Below, piece after piece: positions 17,901 to 26,583 of a stretch of 64,000 nt of DNA. Both the position numbers and the translations under genes were made by a program. Origin of the DNA: Polaromonas hydrogenivorans (GTDB lineage Bacteria; Pseudomonadota; Gammaproteobacteria; Burkholderiales; Burkholderiaceae_C); assembly GCF_040105105.1 (NCBI RefSeq), contig NZ_CP157677.1:1-64000 (forward strand), given 5' to 3'. The notes beneath the pieces were generated by a model. That model was not told the origin of the DNA. It ran no database searches and saw only the letters and a program-made list of their open reading frames with translations. Each line of letters opens with the position of its first letter. The first letter of the stretch is position 1.

Positions 17901-17985
17901 GTTCAAGGTCGTTGCGCGTCAGCGCCGAAAGCAGGTCGATCGAGGCCAGAAACTCGGCGCGCGACTTTGTTTCTTGCGTATTCAT
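14929..17985 (-). CDS. C39-peptidase ABC exporter with two cyclic-nucleotide-binding-type domains
   Basis: A 1018-residue peptidase-containing ABC transporter that should remove double-glycine leaders and export the peptides. Order of domains: two Crp/cNMP-binding folds (about 15-130 and 150-265); C39 peptidase with Cys316 (QMDCGAAC), His389 (GYHYVVV) and Asp405 (VADPALG); six membrane helices (about 450-740); and a nucleotide-binding domain with Walker A at 812-819, LSGGQ at 916-920, Walker B and Glu at 936-941 and His972. Ordinary family members have about 700 residues; the extra 300 are the N-terminal sensor domains. It is the last gene of the divergent operon, separated from the parvulin gene by a MITE-like repeat. 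Confidence 0.93.
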   Translation of the reverse strand: MNTQETKSRAEFLASIDLLSALTRNDLERLAEAAQPRLLAFGDTVCSAGDAADGMFIVKSGSIRVFVEERGKEVSLGVRKAGDVFAEIVMLREYRHESSVRASGKTELLFIPREVIAPMIAANPAARAFVAGRVAIGSAGGLISKWFDLRGKVDKDELEELIRSVGAKQVGAGKEILKQDSREDRRLYVVRHGEVRLVRHEDGTDYTLATLRQGDTFGEKACLLRQEQFTSAVAATDTALLVIPEKTVVFILERNPKLREALEERIRTLDRELQRHKKLAQRRKKPLLLDLQSRPELGEKVIRRFAWVQQAEQMDCGAACLAMICKHHGIEMTLGKLREMANVTTQGATLDSLARTGESLGFTTRGVKCTFDNLRGFDLPLIVHWEGYHYVVVYGVSDRHVWVADPALGFRKLSLEEFERGWSGTSLVFTRNQAAAETAASRSPWVRFARYLVPHKKILLHLILATFVIQMLGIVPPMIIQNILDGVIVHQNVSLLHLLISGLIISQVFTQLMATIRAALGNFMVRKLDFTMMSQFFRHTLSLPYSFFGKRKTGDIFARFQENQTIRAFLTESTVTTVLNLLMIFIYFTVLFLYNVKLTLLLIGFVIPILALTVLVTPKVKAYAREVFGASTDAKSYLMEVLGGVETVKGMGIERPVRLKWEKKYAKALEVQFRAQAFNIRVGLAGQLLNAATTVTILWAGASLVLSGELTIGQLIAFNALMGSVLAPLMGMVGLWSMLNDAAVAMERLGDVLDIEPEQKPEDVASRVALPDLQGDIKLDGVYFRYGGDEEAYVLQNISLEIKPGELVAIVGRSGSGKTTLAKLLVGFYPPTDGKLTVDGYDINVIDKEYFRAQVGYVMQSNLLFSGTIAENIASGDTSPDRRRIEEVAKRADAHGFISKLPLGYEQVVGERGMGLSGGQVQRLCIARALYHDPRLLVFDEATSALDTQSESNIIANMGDILKGRTAVVIAHRLSTIMHADKIVVLYEGKVVEQGRHDELVERRGMYYELVHKQLSAA

Positions 17986-18008
17986 AAGTTCATAGCGTTA
18001 ACAGGCCC

Positions 18009-18161
18009 TAGAGCGCATTCGTTTTAACCGGCAAACGATTTTTCTAGTATTAAATATGTGTTTTGCGCATATCTGGTATGCGCAAGCAGCTATAAATTCA
18101 GTAGTAAAAATCATCAAAAACTTTGAGCGCTGCGATGACCAGTCAGGGTGACTACGCGCTA
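18009..18161 (+). repeat. MITE-like dispersed repeat, copy a (most complete)
   Basis: A 153-bp element bounded by TA at both ends, with imperfect terminal inverted repeats (TAGAGCGCATTC at the left, TAGCGCGTAGTC read inward from the right). It contains the palindrome ATTCGTTT...AAACGAT and the GCAGCTATAAATTCAGTAG block. Its termini resemble those of the IS630 element (TAGAGCGGATTTC), suggesting mobilisation by that transposase. Its right TAG is the stop codon of the parvulin gene. Confidence 0.8.
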
Positions 18162-18911
18162 GCCCGCTTCAACGCGGTGCTCCTGCGCCTGCGCTTGCAA
18201 CCAGGCCTGGCGCAGCAGGCGCCGCACCTCGGTTGCCGTAGCGTCGTCGAGTTGCGCCGGATGCTTCGCGTTCAGCCGGAAGATCTCGAATGCCGAGCGG
18301 TCCGCCGACGCAAACGGCCCGAGCAGGTCTCCGACGGCGGCATTGAACAGCTTGGCCTCGACATCGCTGTGCAGTGACCCGCGCGCCACCTTGCCGAGCG
18401 AGCCTCCATGCTCGCGGCTGTCGGCGATCGAGTGCTCGCGCGCCATCTCGACAAAGCTGTCCGGGTCGTCGTGCAGCACCGCCATCATCTCCTTGGCCTT
18501 GCCTTCGGCGTCCAGCACGATGAGGCTCACCTCGATGGCGTCGAAGCGGGGCGAGTTCAACTTGAAGTAGCCCTGCACCGCCGTGTCGCTGCAGACCTGC
18601 TGCATCATCTTTTCCTGGTACAGGCTGTCGGCGATGAAGGCCTCGAACTCGTCCAGGCTGACCCGCAGGGCGTCGAGGTGTTTGTTGGTATCCGACGCGC
18701 GGTGCAAGCCGCGCACGCGACGAAACTGGTCGGCGCGCTCCTGGACTTCGGGCTCGGACACTTGGATGCCTTGCTTCTTGGCGGCAAGCACCGTGAGCCG
18801 GTCCGTCACGAGTTGCTCGACGAGCCCGTCGAACTTGCCGCTCAGCTTCAGGTTTCGCAGGAACTCGTCCACATCAATGGGGTGGCCGTCGATCTTCACG
18901 ATGGGGGTCAT
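18159..18911 (-). CDS. Parvulin-type peptidyl-prolyl isomerase (PpiC/SurA-like)
   Basis: A 250-residue protein with a SurA-like N-terminal helical region and a rotamase domain (FVEMAREHSIADSREHGGSL, followed by GPF and FEIFRL). ATG 18911 is preceded at good distance by AAAGGAG; a start 9 codons upstream lacks such a site. I see no signal peptide, so it would be cytosolic unless it uses another route. Parvulins are frequent companions of C39 exporters with HlyD and may keep the precursor peptides unfolded. Its stop codon is provided by the end of a MITE-like repeat, so the original C-terminus may differ. Confidence 0.87.
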   Translation of the reverse strand: MTPIVKIDGHPIDVDEFLRNLKLSGKFDGLVEQLVTDRLTVLAAKKQGIQVSEPEVQERADQFRRVRGLHRASDTNKHLDALRVSLDEFEAFIADSLYQEKMMQQVCSDTAVQGYFKLNSPRFDAIEVSLIVLDAEGKAKEMMAVLHDDPDSFVEMAREHSIADSREHGGSLGKVARGSLHSDVEAKLFNAAVGDLLGPFASADRSAFEIFRLNAKHPAQLDDATATEVRRLLRQAWLQAQAQEHRVEAG

Positions 18912-18960
18912 AGGGTTGGCTCCTTTGCAATCGAACAATCAAAAAGACGGGTCGCTGGCC

Positions 18961-20334
18961 TCAGCCGCCGATCTGTCGGAACGGGTCCAGCGCAATGTCG
19001 ATCAGGCGGCGCGCGCGCACCACGACTTCGACCGTCGCCGTCATGCCGTAGCGAATCGGGTACTTGATGTCTGCCACGAGATAGTGATCGCGCTCTAGCG
19101 ACGCGCGTGCTTCGTACACCGGCTGCTTGGTCTGCTGCGATGGCTTGGTGGTTGGAGAGATGGATTCCAGCGTGCCGTTGATGACCCCGTAGCGTTGGTA
19201 CGGAAAGGCGCTGAACTTGAGCCTGACCGGCAGGCCTTCGCGCAGGAAGGCGCGGTCGTGCTCGGCAACCTCGACCTTCACCACCGAGCGTGAGTTGCTC
19301 GGCGCAATGCCGCCCAGCGGCATGTTGGCCTGGATCTTGTCGCCGGGCTGCGTGGACGTGAGGTCGGTGATGACGCCGGACACCGGCGCCACGATCTGCA
19401 GGAAGTTGTCCTTGTCGATGTTGTCGAAGCGAATGCGGGTCGCGGCGTCGGCCTGCGCGCGCGCGGCCTGCAACTGCAGCCGCAGCTTCTCTTCGGCACT
19501 GGCGAGTTCGCTTGCGGCGGCCTCGTACTCCAGCCGAAGCTTCTTGAGTTGTTCGCCGCTGGTCTCGATCACGGCCTGGGCCTGCGAAAGGTCCTGGCTC
19601 TGCCGGGCGCTCAGTTCACCGACCCGGGATTGCGCCACCCGGTAGGCATTCTCGGCCGCGAGCAGTGCGTTGCGCTTGCTTTCGACCTGCAGTTGCGACA
19701 CCCCGCCGCCGCCGGGTACTGCAAACACGCGCTCGAACTTGTCCGCCTCGGCCTTGGCTGCATCGCGCGCGCTGCGAGCGTCTTCGACGTTGGTGCGCGC
19801 CTCGCTGGCCTGCGCCCGCTGCGCATCCGACAGCCGGCTGGTGCCGAGCGCGATTCGCTTCTGGTGTTGCTGCTCTTCAAGCTCCATCGCCTGCCGCAAG
19901 GTTGCCGCCTTGCGCTCCAGCAGCGCCTTCTTCTCCGGGAACTGCCGCCATTCCCGCTCCGCGTTGTCCAGCTTCAACTGGGCCTGCTCGGCGCTGGCCG
20001 CAGCCTCGATGGCGCCCCGGGCGTTGAGCCGGGCCAGCACGTCGCCCTTGGACACCGGCTGACCCTCGGCGGCGTAGAGGTTGACCAACTCGCCGTCGAC
20101 CGGCGCGTAAAAGCGCCTGACTTCGGAAGCGGGCACCAGCGTGCCTTGTGCCGTGACGATCACGTCGGCCCGCCCGATGAACGACCAAGCCAGCGCTGCC
20201 AGCACCAGCGCGATCATCGTGTAGATCACGGCGTGCAGCACACGCCAGGGCTCCGCGGTCAGGATCGCGATGCCCTCGGTGCTGTGGTCGCTGAGCGCAT
20301 CGGCCAGCGGAATGAGGCGGTTGGCGGCAGTCAT
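18961..20334 (-). CDS. HlyD-family membrane fusion protein of type I secretion
   Basis: A 457-residue periplasmic adaptor. It has a cytosolic N-terminus, one membrane helix (about 35-55), a biotinyl-lipoyl-like half-motif, a long alpha-hairpin coiled coil rich in Ala, Glu, Gln and Arg (about 110-290), and a C-terminal beta-barrel region (RLKFSAFPYQRYGVINGTLE). It starts inside the stop of the FHA gene (4-base overlap), so it is translationally coupled to it. It should bridge the C39 exporter and the outer-membrane channel. Confidence 0.92.
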   Translation of the reverse strand: MTAANRLIPLADALSDHSTEGIAILTAEPWRVLHAVIYTMIALVLAALAWSFIGRADVIVTAQGTLVPASEVRRFYAPVDGELVNLYAAEGQPVSKGDVLARLNARGAIEAAASAEQAQLKLDNAEREWRQFPEKKALLERKAATLRQAMELEEQQHQKRIALGTSRLSDAQRAQASEARTNVEDARSARDAAKAEADKFERVFAVPGGGGVSQLQVESKRNALLAAENAYRVAQSRVGELSARQSQDLSQAQAVIETSGEQLKKLRLEYEAAASELASAEEKLRLQLQAARAQADAATRIRFDNIDKDNFLQIVAPVSGVITDLTSTQPGDKIQANMPLGGIAPSNSRSVVKVEVAEHDRAFLREGLPVRLKFSAFPYQRYGVINGTLESISPTTKPSQQTKQPVYEARASLERDHYLVADIKYPIRYGMTATVEVVVRARRLIDIALDPFRQIGG

Positions 20335-22874
20335 GGGCTCGCGTCTCCCAGCAGTGCCAGCTTGGATTTCAACAGCTCCGGCTCAAGTACGTTGCGCAGG
20401 TCTTGCAGCGCGCTGCGCTGCGCCTTAGCTTCGGCCTTGATCTCGTCGCGGATCGCGGTCCACCGCTCGGCCCCGGCCGCGTCCACTTGCGCGTAGACCT
20501 GCGTGCTCTGGTTCGCGTACCGGCTGGCTTCGGACAGCAGGCGGGCGCGTGTTCGGAACAAGCTCGAGATCGTCGTTTCGATCCGTTGCGAGGCTTCGAT
20601 GGGGCCGGTGTTCCGATACTCCTGCCACAGCGTGCGCGCGCGGTTCAGGTTGTCCTGCGCGCGGGCCATCACCTGGTCCTTGTGCTGCTCCAGGTCCGCC
20701 TGGGTGGCGCGCGCGAAGTAGACGTCTTCGTCGGCATCGAGCGATTCGCGGAACGCCAGCAATTGTTCCACGTAGCCGCTGGTGGTACTGCTGGCACGCG
20801 CCTGCTGCAGTGACCCAAAGCGCGCCATGACAGTCTGCTTGCGCTCCAGCGCCTTCGCGGCAGCCTCGGCCCACGGACCCACTGCCATCTTCTGCAGGCC
20901 AGCCAGCGCCTGACTGGCCTGGCCGTCTTTCCAGGCCTGCGTGGCGGCTTCGTACTGCCGTACCAGGTCGGCTGGCGCAAGCTGCCCGCTGGTTGCCAGT
21001 GTGCGATAGCTCTGCTGAAACGGCGGCGTCGTGAAGCGCGCCTTCAGTTGCAGCGCAAACAAGCGGCCGGACTGGCCGGATGGGCGACCACGCGCTTCGC
21101 GCCGGATCTCGATGTACCGCGCCAGATCGCCGCGCACGCCGTCGAGCCCGCCGAGGTGGGGGTACTTCTCGGCGGTTTCTTGCAGAACGGGCACGAGCGC
21201 CTCGGGGTTGTCGCGGCCCAACTCGGTGGCAATGGCGGCCTTCAGCCTGTCGATCGCTGCCAGATACACCATGGCCTCGCTTTGCAGCTTGCGCAGATGG
21301 GTGAGCATCTCGCCGTACGGGCCGCTGAACTGCGGCACGTGCGCCGCGACTCGGGCCAGGGTGCGCTGGTGCTCGCTCGTGTTGTCGTTCCAGTGCGCCA
21401 ACAGCGTCTCGATGCCGTCTTCGTCGGCGTAGATGCGGATGGGTGCTTCGGGCCCGCCGCGGGTGCTGACCAGGCGTTCGAAGTTGCCCAGCCACGCCAG
21501 CTCGGCCACGATGGGGTGCAGGTCGGGGTTGCGAACGCCGAGTTCGGACAGGGCGCCGAGGGCGGCCTGGGCGCCGTCGAAGTCGCGCATCTGCAGTTTC
21601 GCCAGCCAGGGCGGCACGTTGGCCTTCAACGCGGCTTCGGTGGCCAGCGCCTTCAAGTCGACGTCGCCGGGACGCTGTTCGAGCAGCCGGTTCACCAGCA
21701 CCGAGGCCTGCGCGTAGTCGCCGCGCTCCACCACATTCTTCAGCTGGCGCTCGTCGGCGCCCCAGAGCATGGCCGTCAGCGCGATGGCGCCCAGCACGGC
21801 CACCAGCGCGGCAGCCTTCCACGCACCCCGGCGCGAATCTGCGGGCTCATCGTTGGTGACGAGCGTCGAGAGTTCAGACAACAGCAGCAGCACCCGGCCG
21901 CGCGGCCGGCGCTTGGCGGCGTGCTCGTTGTCGGCCGTGGCAGCGGCGACGGGCACGATCGCGCCACTTGGAGACTCGGTGTCGCTCGACGCCTGGTCAA
22001 CGCAAAAGATGTCGAGGAACGAGGTGGGGGCGACGATGAAGGTCGTTTTCTCCGACGCCCCGGGTTGCCGCGCGGCGGGCTCGCTGGCCTGCGGTGGGTT
22101 GTTTGGCATGGTGCGCGTGGCTGCTGGCGCCGGCTCGGTGCAGGGCTCTCTCGTGATGCCCACGCGATAGGTGAAGTGGTCGCCGCCGAAGGCAACCAGC
22201 ACACCGTCTTGCAGCGGCACCGCGTGCTCCTGCAAGCGCAGGCCGTCAACGAAGGTGCCGTTGGTGCTGGCAAGGTCTTCGATGCAGACGTCGCTTCCTT
22301 TTTGGAAGATGTGCGCCTGCCGGCGCGACAGGTAGCTCACCTGCCGGGCATGTGCCTCCTGGTGACCGGAGAACAGGGCATCGGCCTTGCTCACCAGGAA
22401 CGGAAAGCGCGTGATGACAATGGTGTCCAGGCCCGAGTGGACGGACTCGGGCGTCAGCGTGAGCGTGAGGCTTCCCGCCGGCCGGGTCTTCTGGGCGCGC
22501 GGCGCGATCTGCACGCGGTACGACAGCACGCCGCCGAAGCCGATCTCGTCGCCGTCGTGCAGTTGCTGCGGCGTCTGCTCAAGGACGATGCGGTTGACCG
22601 TCGTGCCGTTGCTGCTCTCCAGATCGACCACATAGACGCTGCCTGCCTCGCAGAAGATCCGGGCGTGCCGGCGCGACAGCATCACGACGATGTCGTCTTG
22701 GTAGGTCGCGAAAGGCTGCTCGGCGCGGCCCACGGCGAGCATGCCGTCGACGCGGATCTCCCCCAGCTCGGGCCGGGACAGCGGCTTGAGCACAATGTCG
22801 AGGTCATTCCCCGCCGCCACCTGCGATGCGTTCAGGGGCGCCTCGCCCCGCAGCGCACACTCAGTCGCTGGCAT
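20331..22874 (-). CDS. Membrane protein with two FHA domains in the secretion operon
   Basis: An 847-residue protein. Two FHA (phosphothreonine-binding) domains lie in the N-terminal third, each with the SRRHA/SRRQA and SNGT/TNGT signatures. A linker is followed by one membrane helix (KAAALVAVLGAIALTAMLWG), so the long helical C-terminal half should be periplasmic. ATG 22874 follows a GGAGGT site; the upstream ATG at 22901 has none. It overlaps the outer-membrane gene before it and the HlyD gene after it. It may recruit the exporter to proteins phosphorylated by the neighbouring kinase, linking phosphorylation to secretion. Confidence 0.87.
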   Translation of the reverse strand: MPATECALRGEAPLNASQVAAGNDLDIVLKPLSRPELGEIRVDGMLAVGRAEQPFATYQDDIVVMLSRRHARIFCEAGSVYVVDLESSNGTTVNRIVLEQTPQQLHDGDEIGFGGVLSYRVQIAPRAQKTRPAGSLTLTLTPESVHSGLDTIVITRFPFLVSKADALFSGHQEAHARQVSYLSRRQAHIFQKGSDVCIEDLASTNGTFVDGLRLQEHAVPLQDGVLVAFGGDHFTYRVGITREPCTEPAPAATRTMPNNPPQASEPAARQPGASEKTTFIVAPTSFLDIFCVDQASSDTESPSGAIVPVAAATADNEHAAKRRPRGRVLLLLSELSTLVTNDEPADSRRGAWKAAALVAVLGAIALTAMLWGADERQLKNVVERGDYAQASVLVNRLLEQRPGDVDLKALATEAALKANVPPWLAKLQMRDFDGAQAALGALSELGVRNPDLHPIVAELAWLGNFERLVSTRGGPEAPIRIYADEDGIETLLAHWNDNTSEHQRTLARVAAHVPQFSGPYGEMLTHLRKLQSEAMVYLAAIDRLKAAIATELGRDNPEALVPVLQETAEKYPHLGGLDGVRGDLARYIEIRREARGRPSGQSGRLFALQLKARFTTPPFQQSYRTLATSGQLAPADLVRQYEAATQAWKDGQASQALAGLQKMAVGPWAEAAAKALERKQTVMARFGSLQQARASSTTSGYVEQLLAFRESLDADEDVYFARATQADLEQHKDQVMARAQDNLNRARTLWQEYRNTGPIEASQRIETTISSLFRTRARLLSEASRYANQSTQVYAQVDAAGAERWTAIRDEIKAEAKAQRSALQDLRNVLEPELLKSKLALLGDASP

Positions 22875-24258
22875 TTGCGACCTCCACGGCGGCCCAGCCA
22901 CCCCCGAGCGCCTTGTAGAGCGTGACCGTGTCGGCGAGGACCTGCTGGTGGCTCGCGAGCAGCGCTAGCTGGGCCGCAAGCAGCGACCGCTCGTTCTCGA
23001 ACACCTCGAGCTGCGAAATGAGGCCGGCCGCAAGCTGCACCGTGCTCCCGGCAGCGACCTGCCGCAGCTCATTGACCTGCAACTGCAGCTGCTCTTTTTG
23101 CTGCCGGTGGGCGTCGAGGTTCACGAGCGCGTTCTCGGCATCCTCGAACGCGGCGACCACGGTGCGGCGGTATTCCTGCTCGGCGACCTGCACCTGGGCC
23201 TCGCTGGTCTTGGCGCGCGCCTTGATGGCGGGATTCAGTGCGGGAATGTTGATGCTCGGCGCGAGCCCGAACGTGAAGGACTTGAGCAAATCGCCGAGCG
23301 CGAAGCTGGCCGAGCCGCCGCGGCCGGACAGGCTGATCGAAGGCAGTTGTGCGAGCTTCGCCTGCCCCATCAGGTCATGGGCCACGAGCACGCGGAACTC
23401 GGCCGCGATAACGTCGGGCCGGCGCGCCAGCAACTGCGAAGGCAAGCCAGTGGGCACCCCGGGAACCTGCACCCGGTCCTGGAGGCGGCCCACAGGCACC
23501 TTGAGCTCTCCGGCCGGCAGGCCGAGCAGGGTGGCCAGCGCGTTCTCGGACACGTTGCGAAAGCGCACCAGCTCCAGCAATTCCTTGGTCAGCCGGGCGG
23601 TTTCTGCACGTTGGCGCAGCACCTGCGTGGCGGGCACGAGGCCGTTGTTGCGCATCGTCTCGAAGATGCCCAGGATCTGCTGGTTCTTGGCCAGCGCGCG
23701 TTGCTGGTGGTCGATCTGCTCGTCAAGTTGAAGGATCTGGAAGTACGTGATCGAGACGCTGGACACCAGCGTCAGGTAGCCGGCGCGCCAGTCCGCCTCG
23801 GTCGCCTTGAACTCGGCGGTCTGCGCCTGGACGCCCTTGCTGACCTTGCCCCAAACGTCGATGTCCCAGTTCACCTGGGCACCCAGGCTGAACTGCTTGC
23901 TCAAGCGCTGCCCGGTGCTTTTCTCCAGGCTGGCGCCCGCGCCGATGTCCACCGTCGGCTGCCCGCCCGCGCGGGCCTCGGCGATCTGCAGGCTGGCCAC
24001 GTCGATACGGGCTGCCAGGATCTTCAAGTCGAAGTTAGCCGCAATCGCCTTGGCCACGAGCGAGTCCAGATAGGGGTCCCGGAACTCGGTCCACCACTGC
24101 ATTGAAATCGTGTCGGAAGCGGACACGGCGGACTCCGAAGGCCGGGACCAGGAGGACTTCGCGGGGGCCTCCGGGCGCTTGTATTCGGAAACGTGGACAT
24201 CCGCGCAACCGCACAGCAGGGCCGCACACAGGCCTGAGAGAAGAATCATCTGGTTCAT
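22861..24258 (-). CDS. Outer-membrane channel lipoprotein (TolC/NodT family)
   Basis: A 465-residue outer-membrane factor. A lipoprotein signal (LCGC, lipidated Cys18) is followed by the duplicated TolC-type helical and strand repeats (WWTEFRDPYLDSLVAKAI, later ARRPDVIAAEFRVLVAHDLM, as in the NodT subgroup). First gene of a minus-strand operon OMF-FHA-HlyD-PpiC-C39 exporter. The bipartite promoter motif stands about 90-120 bp upstream of its start. Confidence 0.92.
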   Translation of the reverse strand: MNQMILLSGLCAALLCGCADVHVSEYKRPEAPAKSSWSRPSESAVSASDTISMQWWTEFRDPYLDSLVAKAIAANFDLKILAARIDVASLQIAEARAGGQPTVDIGAGASLEKSTGQRLSKQFSLGAQVNWDIDVWGKVSKGVQAQTAEFKATEADWRAGYLTLVSSVSITYFQILQLDEQIDHQQRALAKNQQILGIFETMRNNGLVPATQVLRQRAETARLTKELLELVRFRNVSENALATLLGLPAGELKVPVGRLQDRVQVPGVPTGLPSQLLARRPDVIAAEFRVLVAHDLMGQAKLAQLPSISLSGRGGSASFALGDLLKSFTFGLAPSINIPALNPAIKARAKTSEAQVQVAEQEYRRTVVAAFEDAENALVNLDAHRQQKEQLQLQVNELRQVAAGSTVQLAAGLISQLEVFENERSLLAAQLALLASHQQVLADTVTLYKALGGGWAAVEVANASD

Positions 24259-24346
24259 TGCGCCCTCTGCTCAATAGTTGGACTTGCCGACGGGAGCTCC
24301 TGACGCGGGATTCGTAGCTTCACATCGCCGGAGCTTGTCGCCACTC

Positions 24347-24376
24347 TGAGTTGCGGCCGGTGCCAGAACGGTTCAT
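24347..24376 (-). promoter_or_regulatory. Bipartite promoter-like motif, copy 4 (secretion operon)
   Basis: On the minus strand: ATGAACC, 15 bp, GCAACTCA, pointing to the secretion operon. The inner 15 bp differ from those of all other copies, so this is independent support for the motif. Confidence 0.7.
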
Positions 24377-24562
24377 GCCTTTTTCGTCGCCGTCACTATG
24401 TGCCTTAGTGGGGCGAAGGGCGAGAGTCGACTCTCGGGGCCAGCGGTAACTCTATGCAGAACGCCAGGCGCTGTCAAGGCGCTTTAAACAGCCGTGCGAA
24501 GTCACTCCCTCATCCATCGTTCCAACCGCTTCGGAAAGAAACGCGTCGGTTTGCGAGAGAAT

Positions 24563-24592
24563 GTGAACCGCCTTGCCGAACGCGGCAACTCA
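24563..24592 (+). promoter_or_regulatory. Bipartite promoter-like motif, copy 5 (kinase gene)
   Basis: GTGAACC, 15 bp, GCAACTCA, 58 bases before the preferred kinase start. It argues against the longer frame starting at 24494, which would begin upstream of the promoter. Confidence 0.7.
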
Positions 24593-24649
24593 TGGCCTGT
24601 AGCGAACAAGACCATGGATTCGGCAGGATCTTTCTTGCCTGCAGGAGTG

Positions 24650-26557
24650 ATGATGATGAATCTGACGAACTGGACGACGCGGTTTCAGGCGGGCAATGCC
24701 CGGAGTTGCGAAAGGCAACCCGACGGGCAAGGCAGCGAATCGGGCAGCGCCGATGCGCAAGTCGCACCGGCCCAGCCCGCCGCACCGCGCTCGCTGGTTG
24801 GCCGCCGCGTTGGCGCCTACCTCATCGGCAAGCGGCTCGGAGCGGGCGGCGTCGGAGAGGTGTTCAAGGGCGTCGACGTGATGCTCAAGCGCGAGGTCGC
24901 GATCAAGGTGCTGCACCCCGAGTTTGCGTCCGACCCGCTCTTCGTCGAGCGCTTCAGCCGCGAGGCGCAGCTCCACGCGCAGCTCAGCCACCCCAACGTC
25001 GCCACCGTCCATGCCTTTGTGCACGAAGGCGACCATCAATTCATGGTCATGGAATACGTGGCCGGGATCTCGCTGGACGAGTTCGTCCGCTCCGGCGGTC
25101 CGGTGCCGGTCGGGCGGGCGCTAAGCATTTTTCGGCGGGCGCTCGACGGCATCGAGCATGCGCACCGCAACGGCATCGTGCACCGGGACATCAAGCCGGC
25201 CAACATCATGGTGGCCGACAGCGGCGCGGTGAAGGTCATGGACTTCGGCATCGCCCGCGCGCTCGACAGCCAGGAGCACCTCACGCGCCACGGGCAGGTC
25301 GCGGGCACGGCCAAGGCGATGGCGCCCGAGCAGATCCGCGGCGCCGAGGCCGATGTCCGTTCCGACATCTATTCGCTGGGCATCGTGCTGTACACGTTGC
25401 TGGCCGGCCGGGCGCCGTTCGACGCCGACAGCGACATCGCGTTGATGAAGGCCCAGCTGGAACAAGCACCGCCGCCGCTAAGCGCGCTCGCTGCCGACGT
25501 GCCGCCCGAGGTGGAGGCCGCGGTGATGCGGGCGCTGCAAAAGGACCCGTCCGCCCGCTTCCAGAGCGTGGGCGAGTTTTCGCGTGCGCTCGATGCCAGC
25601 GCCAGCGCCAGCGCCGAAGCCGACGCGACGGCGGCGATGCCACGGCCGTCGCGCGCGCCAACGATGTCGAGAACGGCCCTGAATCCCGCGCTGGGCCACG
25701 GGCAAGGACAGCCGCAAGGCGCGGCGGAACGCCCGACAGCGAAGGACTTCGCTGCCGCGGCCACCGCGGTGCGGCCCCTGCCTGCGGCGGCTGCGCGGCG
25801 CAAGCTGCCGCAGCTCAACCGCCGTGCCGCCATGATCGCGTTGGCGCTTTGCGCACTGGTGGCCGGCGCGGTCATCCTGATGCCGCGCACGCTGCCACGC
25901 GCGGCGCTCCCTGCCCTGCCGCCGCAACCCGTCGCCCCGCAGGCGGCAGCCCCGGTCGAACGCGTGGCGGTCGCGCCGGTAGCGGCCACGCCAGAACCGG
26001 CCGCCTCTGCGGTCGTGCAGCCGACACAGCCGCCAGCGCAGGACGAAACCGTGGTGCCACGCACCTTGGCCATCGTTCCTCTGGGCTCCGACGGCCACTT
26101 CAAGCCTGGCGAGCGCATTCGGCTGCAGGTCATCGCGAGCCACGATGCGCACGTTTACTGCTATCTGCAGGACGAGACAAAGCGCATCATGCGCTTCTAT
26201 CCGAACCGCTTCCGTAAGAGCGCCCTGGTGATGGCGGCCGCGCCGCTGGAGATCCCGGGCCCGATGCGCTTCGAGATTCTGGCGAACACGCGCAACGTGA
26301 CGGAGACGATTGCCTGCTTCGCGAGCGAGCGCGACCTCATGGACCAGCTGCCGTCAGAGGTGGTCGGCACCGACTTCGCGAGGCTTCCGGTCACCTCGCT
26401 CGACCAGGTGCGAAGCGCTTTTGCGCGCGGTGGCGCCGACAAGCTGGCCGAAGCCAGCTTCCTGGTTCAGTCAAGTAGTCCGCTTGTCCGTCGGCCTGTC
26501 GCGGCCGAACCCGGGCGGATAGAGCACATTCGTTTTAACCAGCAAACGAATTTTTAG
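24650..26557 (+). CDS. Membrane Ser/Thr protein kinase with DUF4384-like C-terminus
   Basis: A Hanks-type kinase of about 635 residues. Numbered from the third of three consecutive ATGs (24656, best spaced from GGAG): glycine loop 62-67, Lys84, HRD 176-178, DFG 196-198, APE 223-225. After the kinase domain come an Ala/Pro-rich linker, a membrane helix (RAAMIALALCALVAGAVILM) and a C-terminal periplasmic DUF4384-like domain. This has GERIRLQVIASHDAHVYCYL, then RIMRFYPN and ETIACFASERD. It probably acts with the PP2C at 12823 and the double-FHA protein. Its last 12 codons and stop come from an inserted MITE-like repeat, so the native C-terminus is replaced. Confidence 0.9.
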   Translation: MMMNLTNWTTRFQAGNARSCERQPDGQGSESGSADAQVAPAQPAAPRSLVGRRVGAYLIGKRLGAGGVGEVFKGVDVMLKREVAIKVLHPEFASDPLFVERFSREAQLHAQLSHPNVATVHAFVHEGDHQFMVMEYVAGISLDEFVRSGGPVPVGRALSIFRRALDGIEHAHRNGIVHRDIKPANIMVADSGAVKVMDFGIARALDSQEHLTRHGQVAGTAKAMAPEQIRGAEADVRSDIYSLGIVLYTLLAGRAPFDADSDIALMKAQLEQAPPPLSALAADVPPEVEAAVMRALQKDPSARFQSVGEFSRALDASASASAEADATAAMPRPSRAPTMSRTALNPALGHGQGQPQGAAERPTAKDFAAAATAVRPLPAAAARRKLPQLNRRAAMIALALCALVAGAVILMPRTLPRAALPALPPQPVAPQAAAPVERVAVAPVAATPEPAASAVVQPTQPPAQDETVVPRTLAIVPLGSDGHFKPGERIRLQVIASHDAHVYCYLQDETKRIMRFYPNRFRKSALVMAAAPLEIPGPMRFEILANTRNVTETIACFASERDLMDQLPSEVVGTDFARLPVTSLDQVRSAFARGGADKLAEASFLVQSSSPLVRRPVAAEPGRIEHIRFNQQTNF

Positions 26558-26583
26558 TATCAAATAGGCCGCTTGCGCATGCC

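Noticed and set aside
14860..18027. Very long plus-strand open frames (580 and 474 codons) opposite the C39 exporter
   Set aside because: They are exact antisense of a clearly conserved ABC exporter, with His/Gln/Arg-rich composition typical of high-GC shadow frames.
21048..22925. 625-codon plus-strand frame opposite the double-FHA gene
   Set aside because: Antisense shadow; the minus-strand protein has clear FHA motifs and operon overlaps.
24494..24649. Longer N-terminus for the DUF4384 kinase
   Set aside because: This extension contains the bipartite promoter motif (24563-24592), has no ribosome site, and the triple ATG with GGAG starts at 24650.
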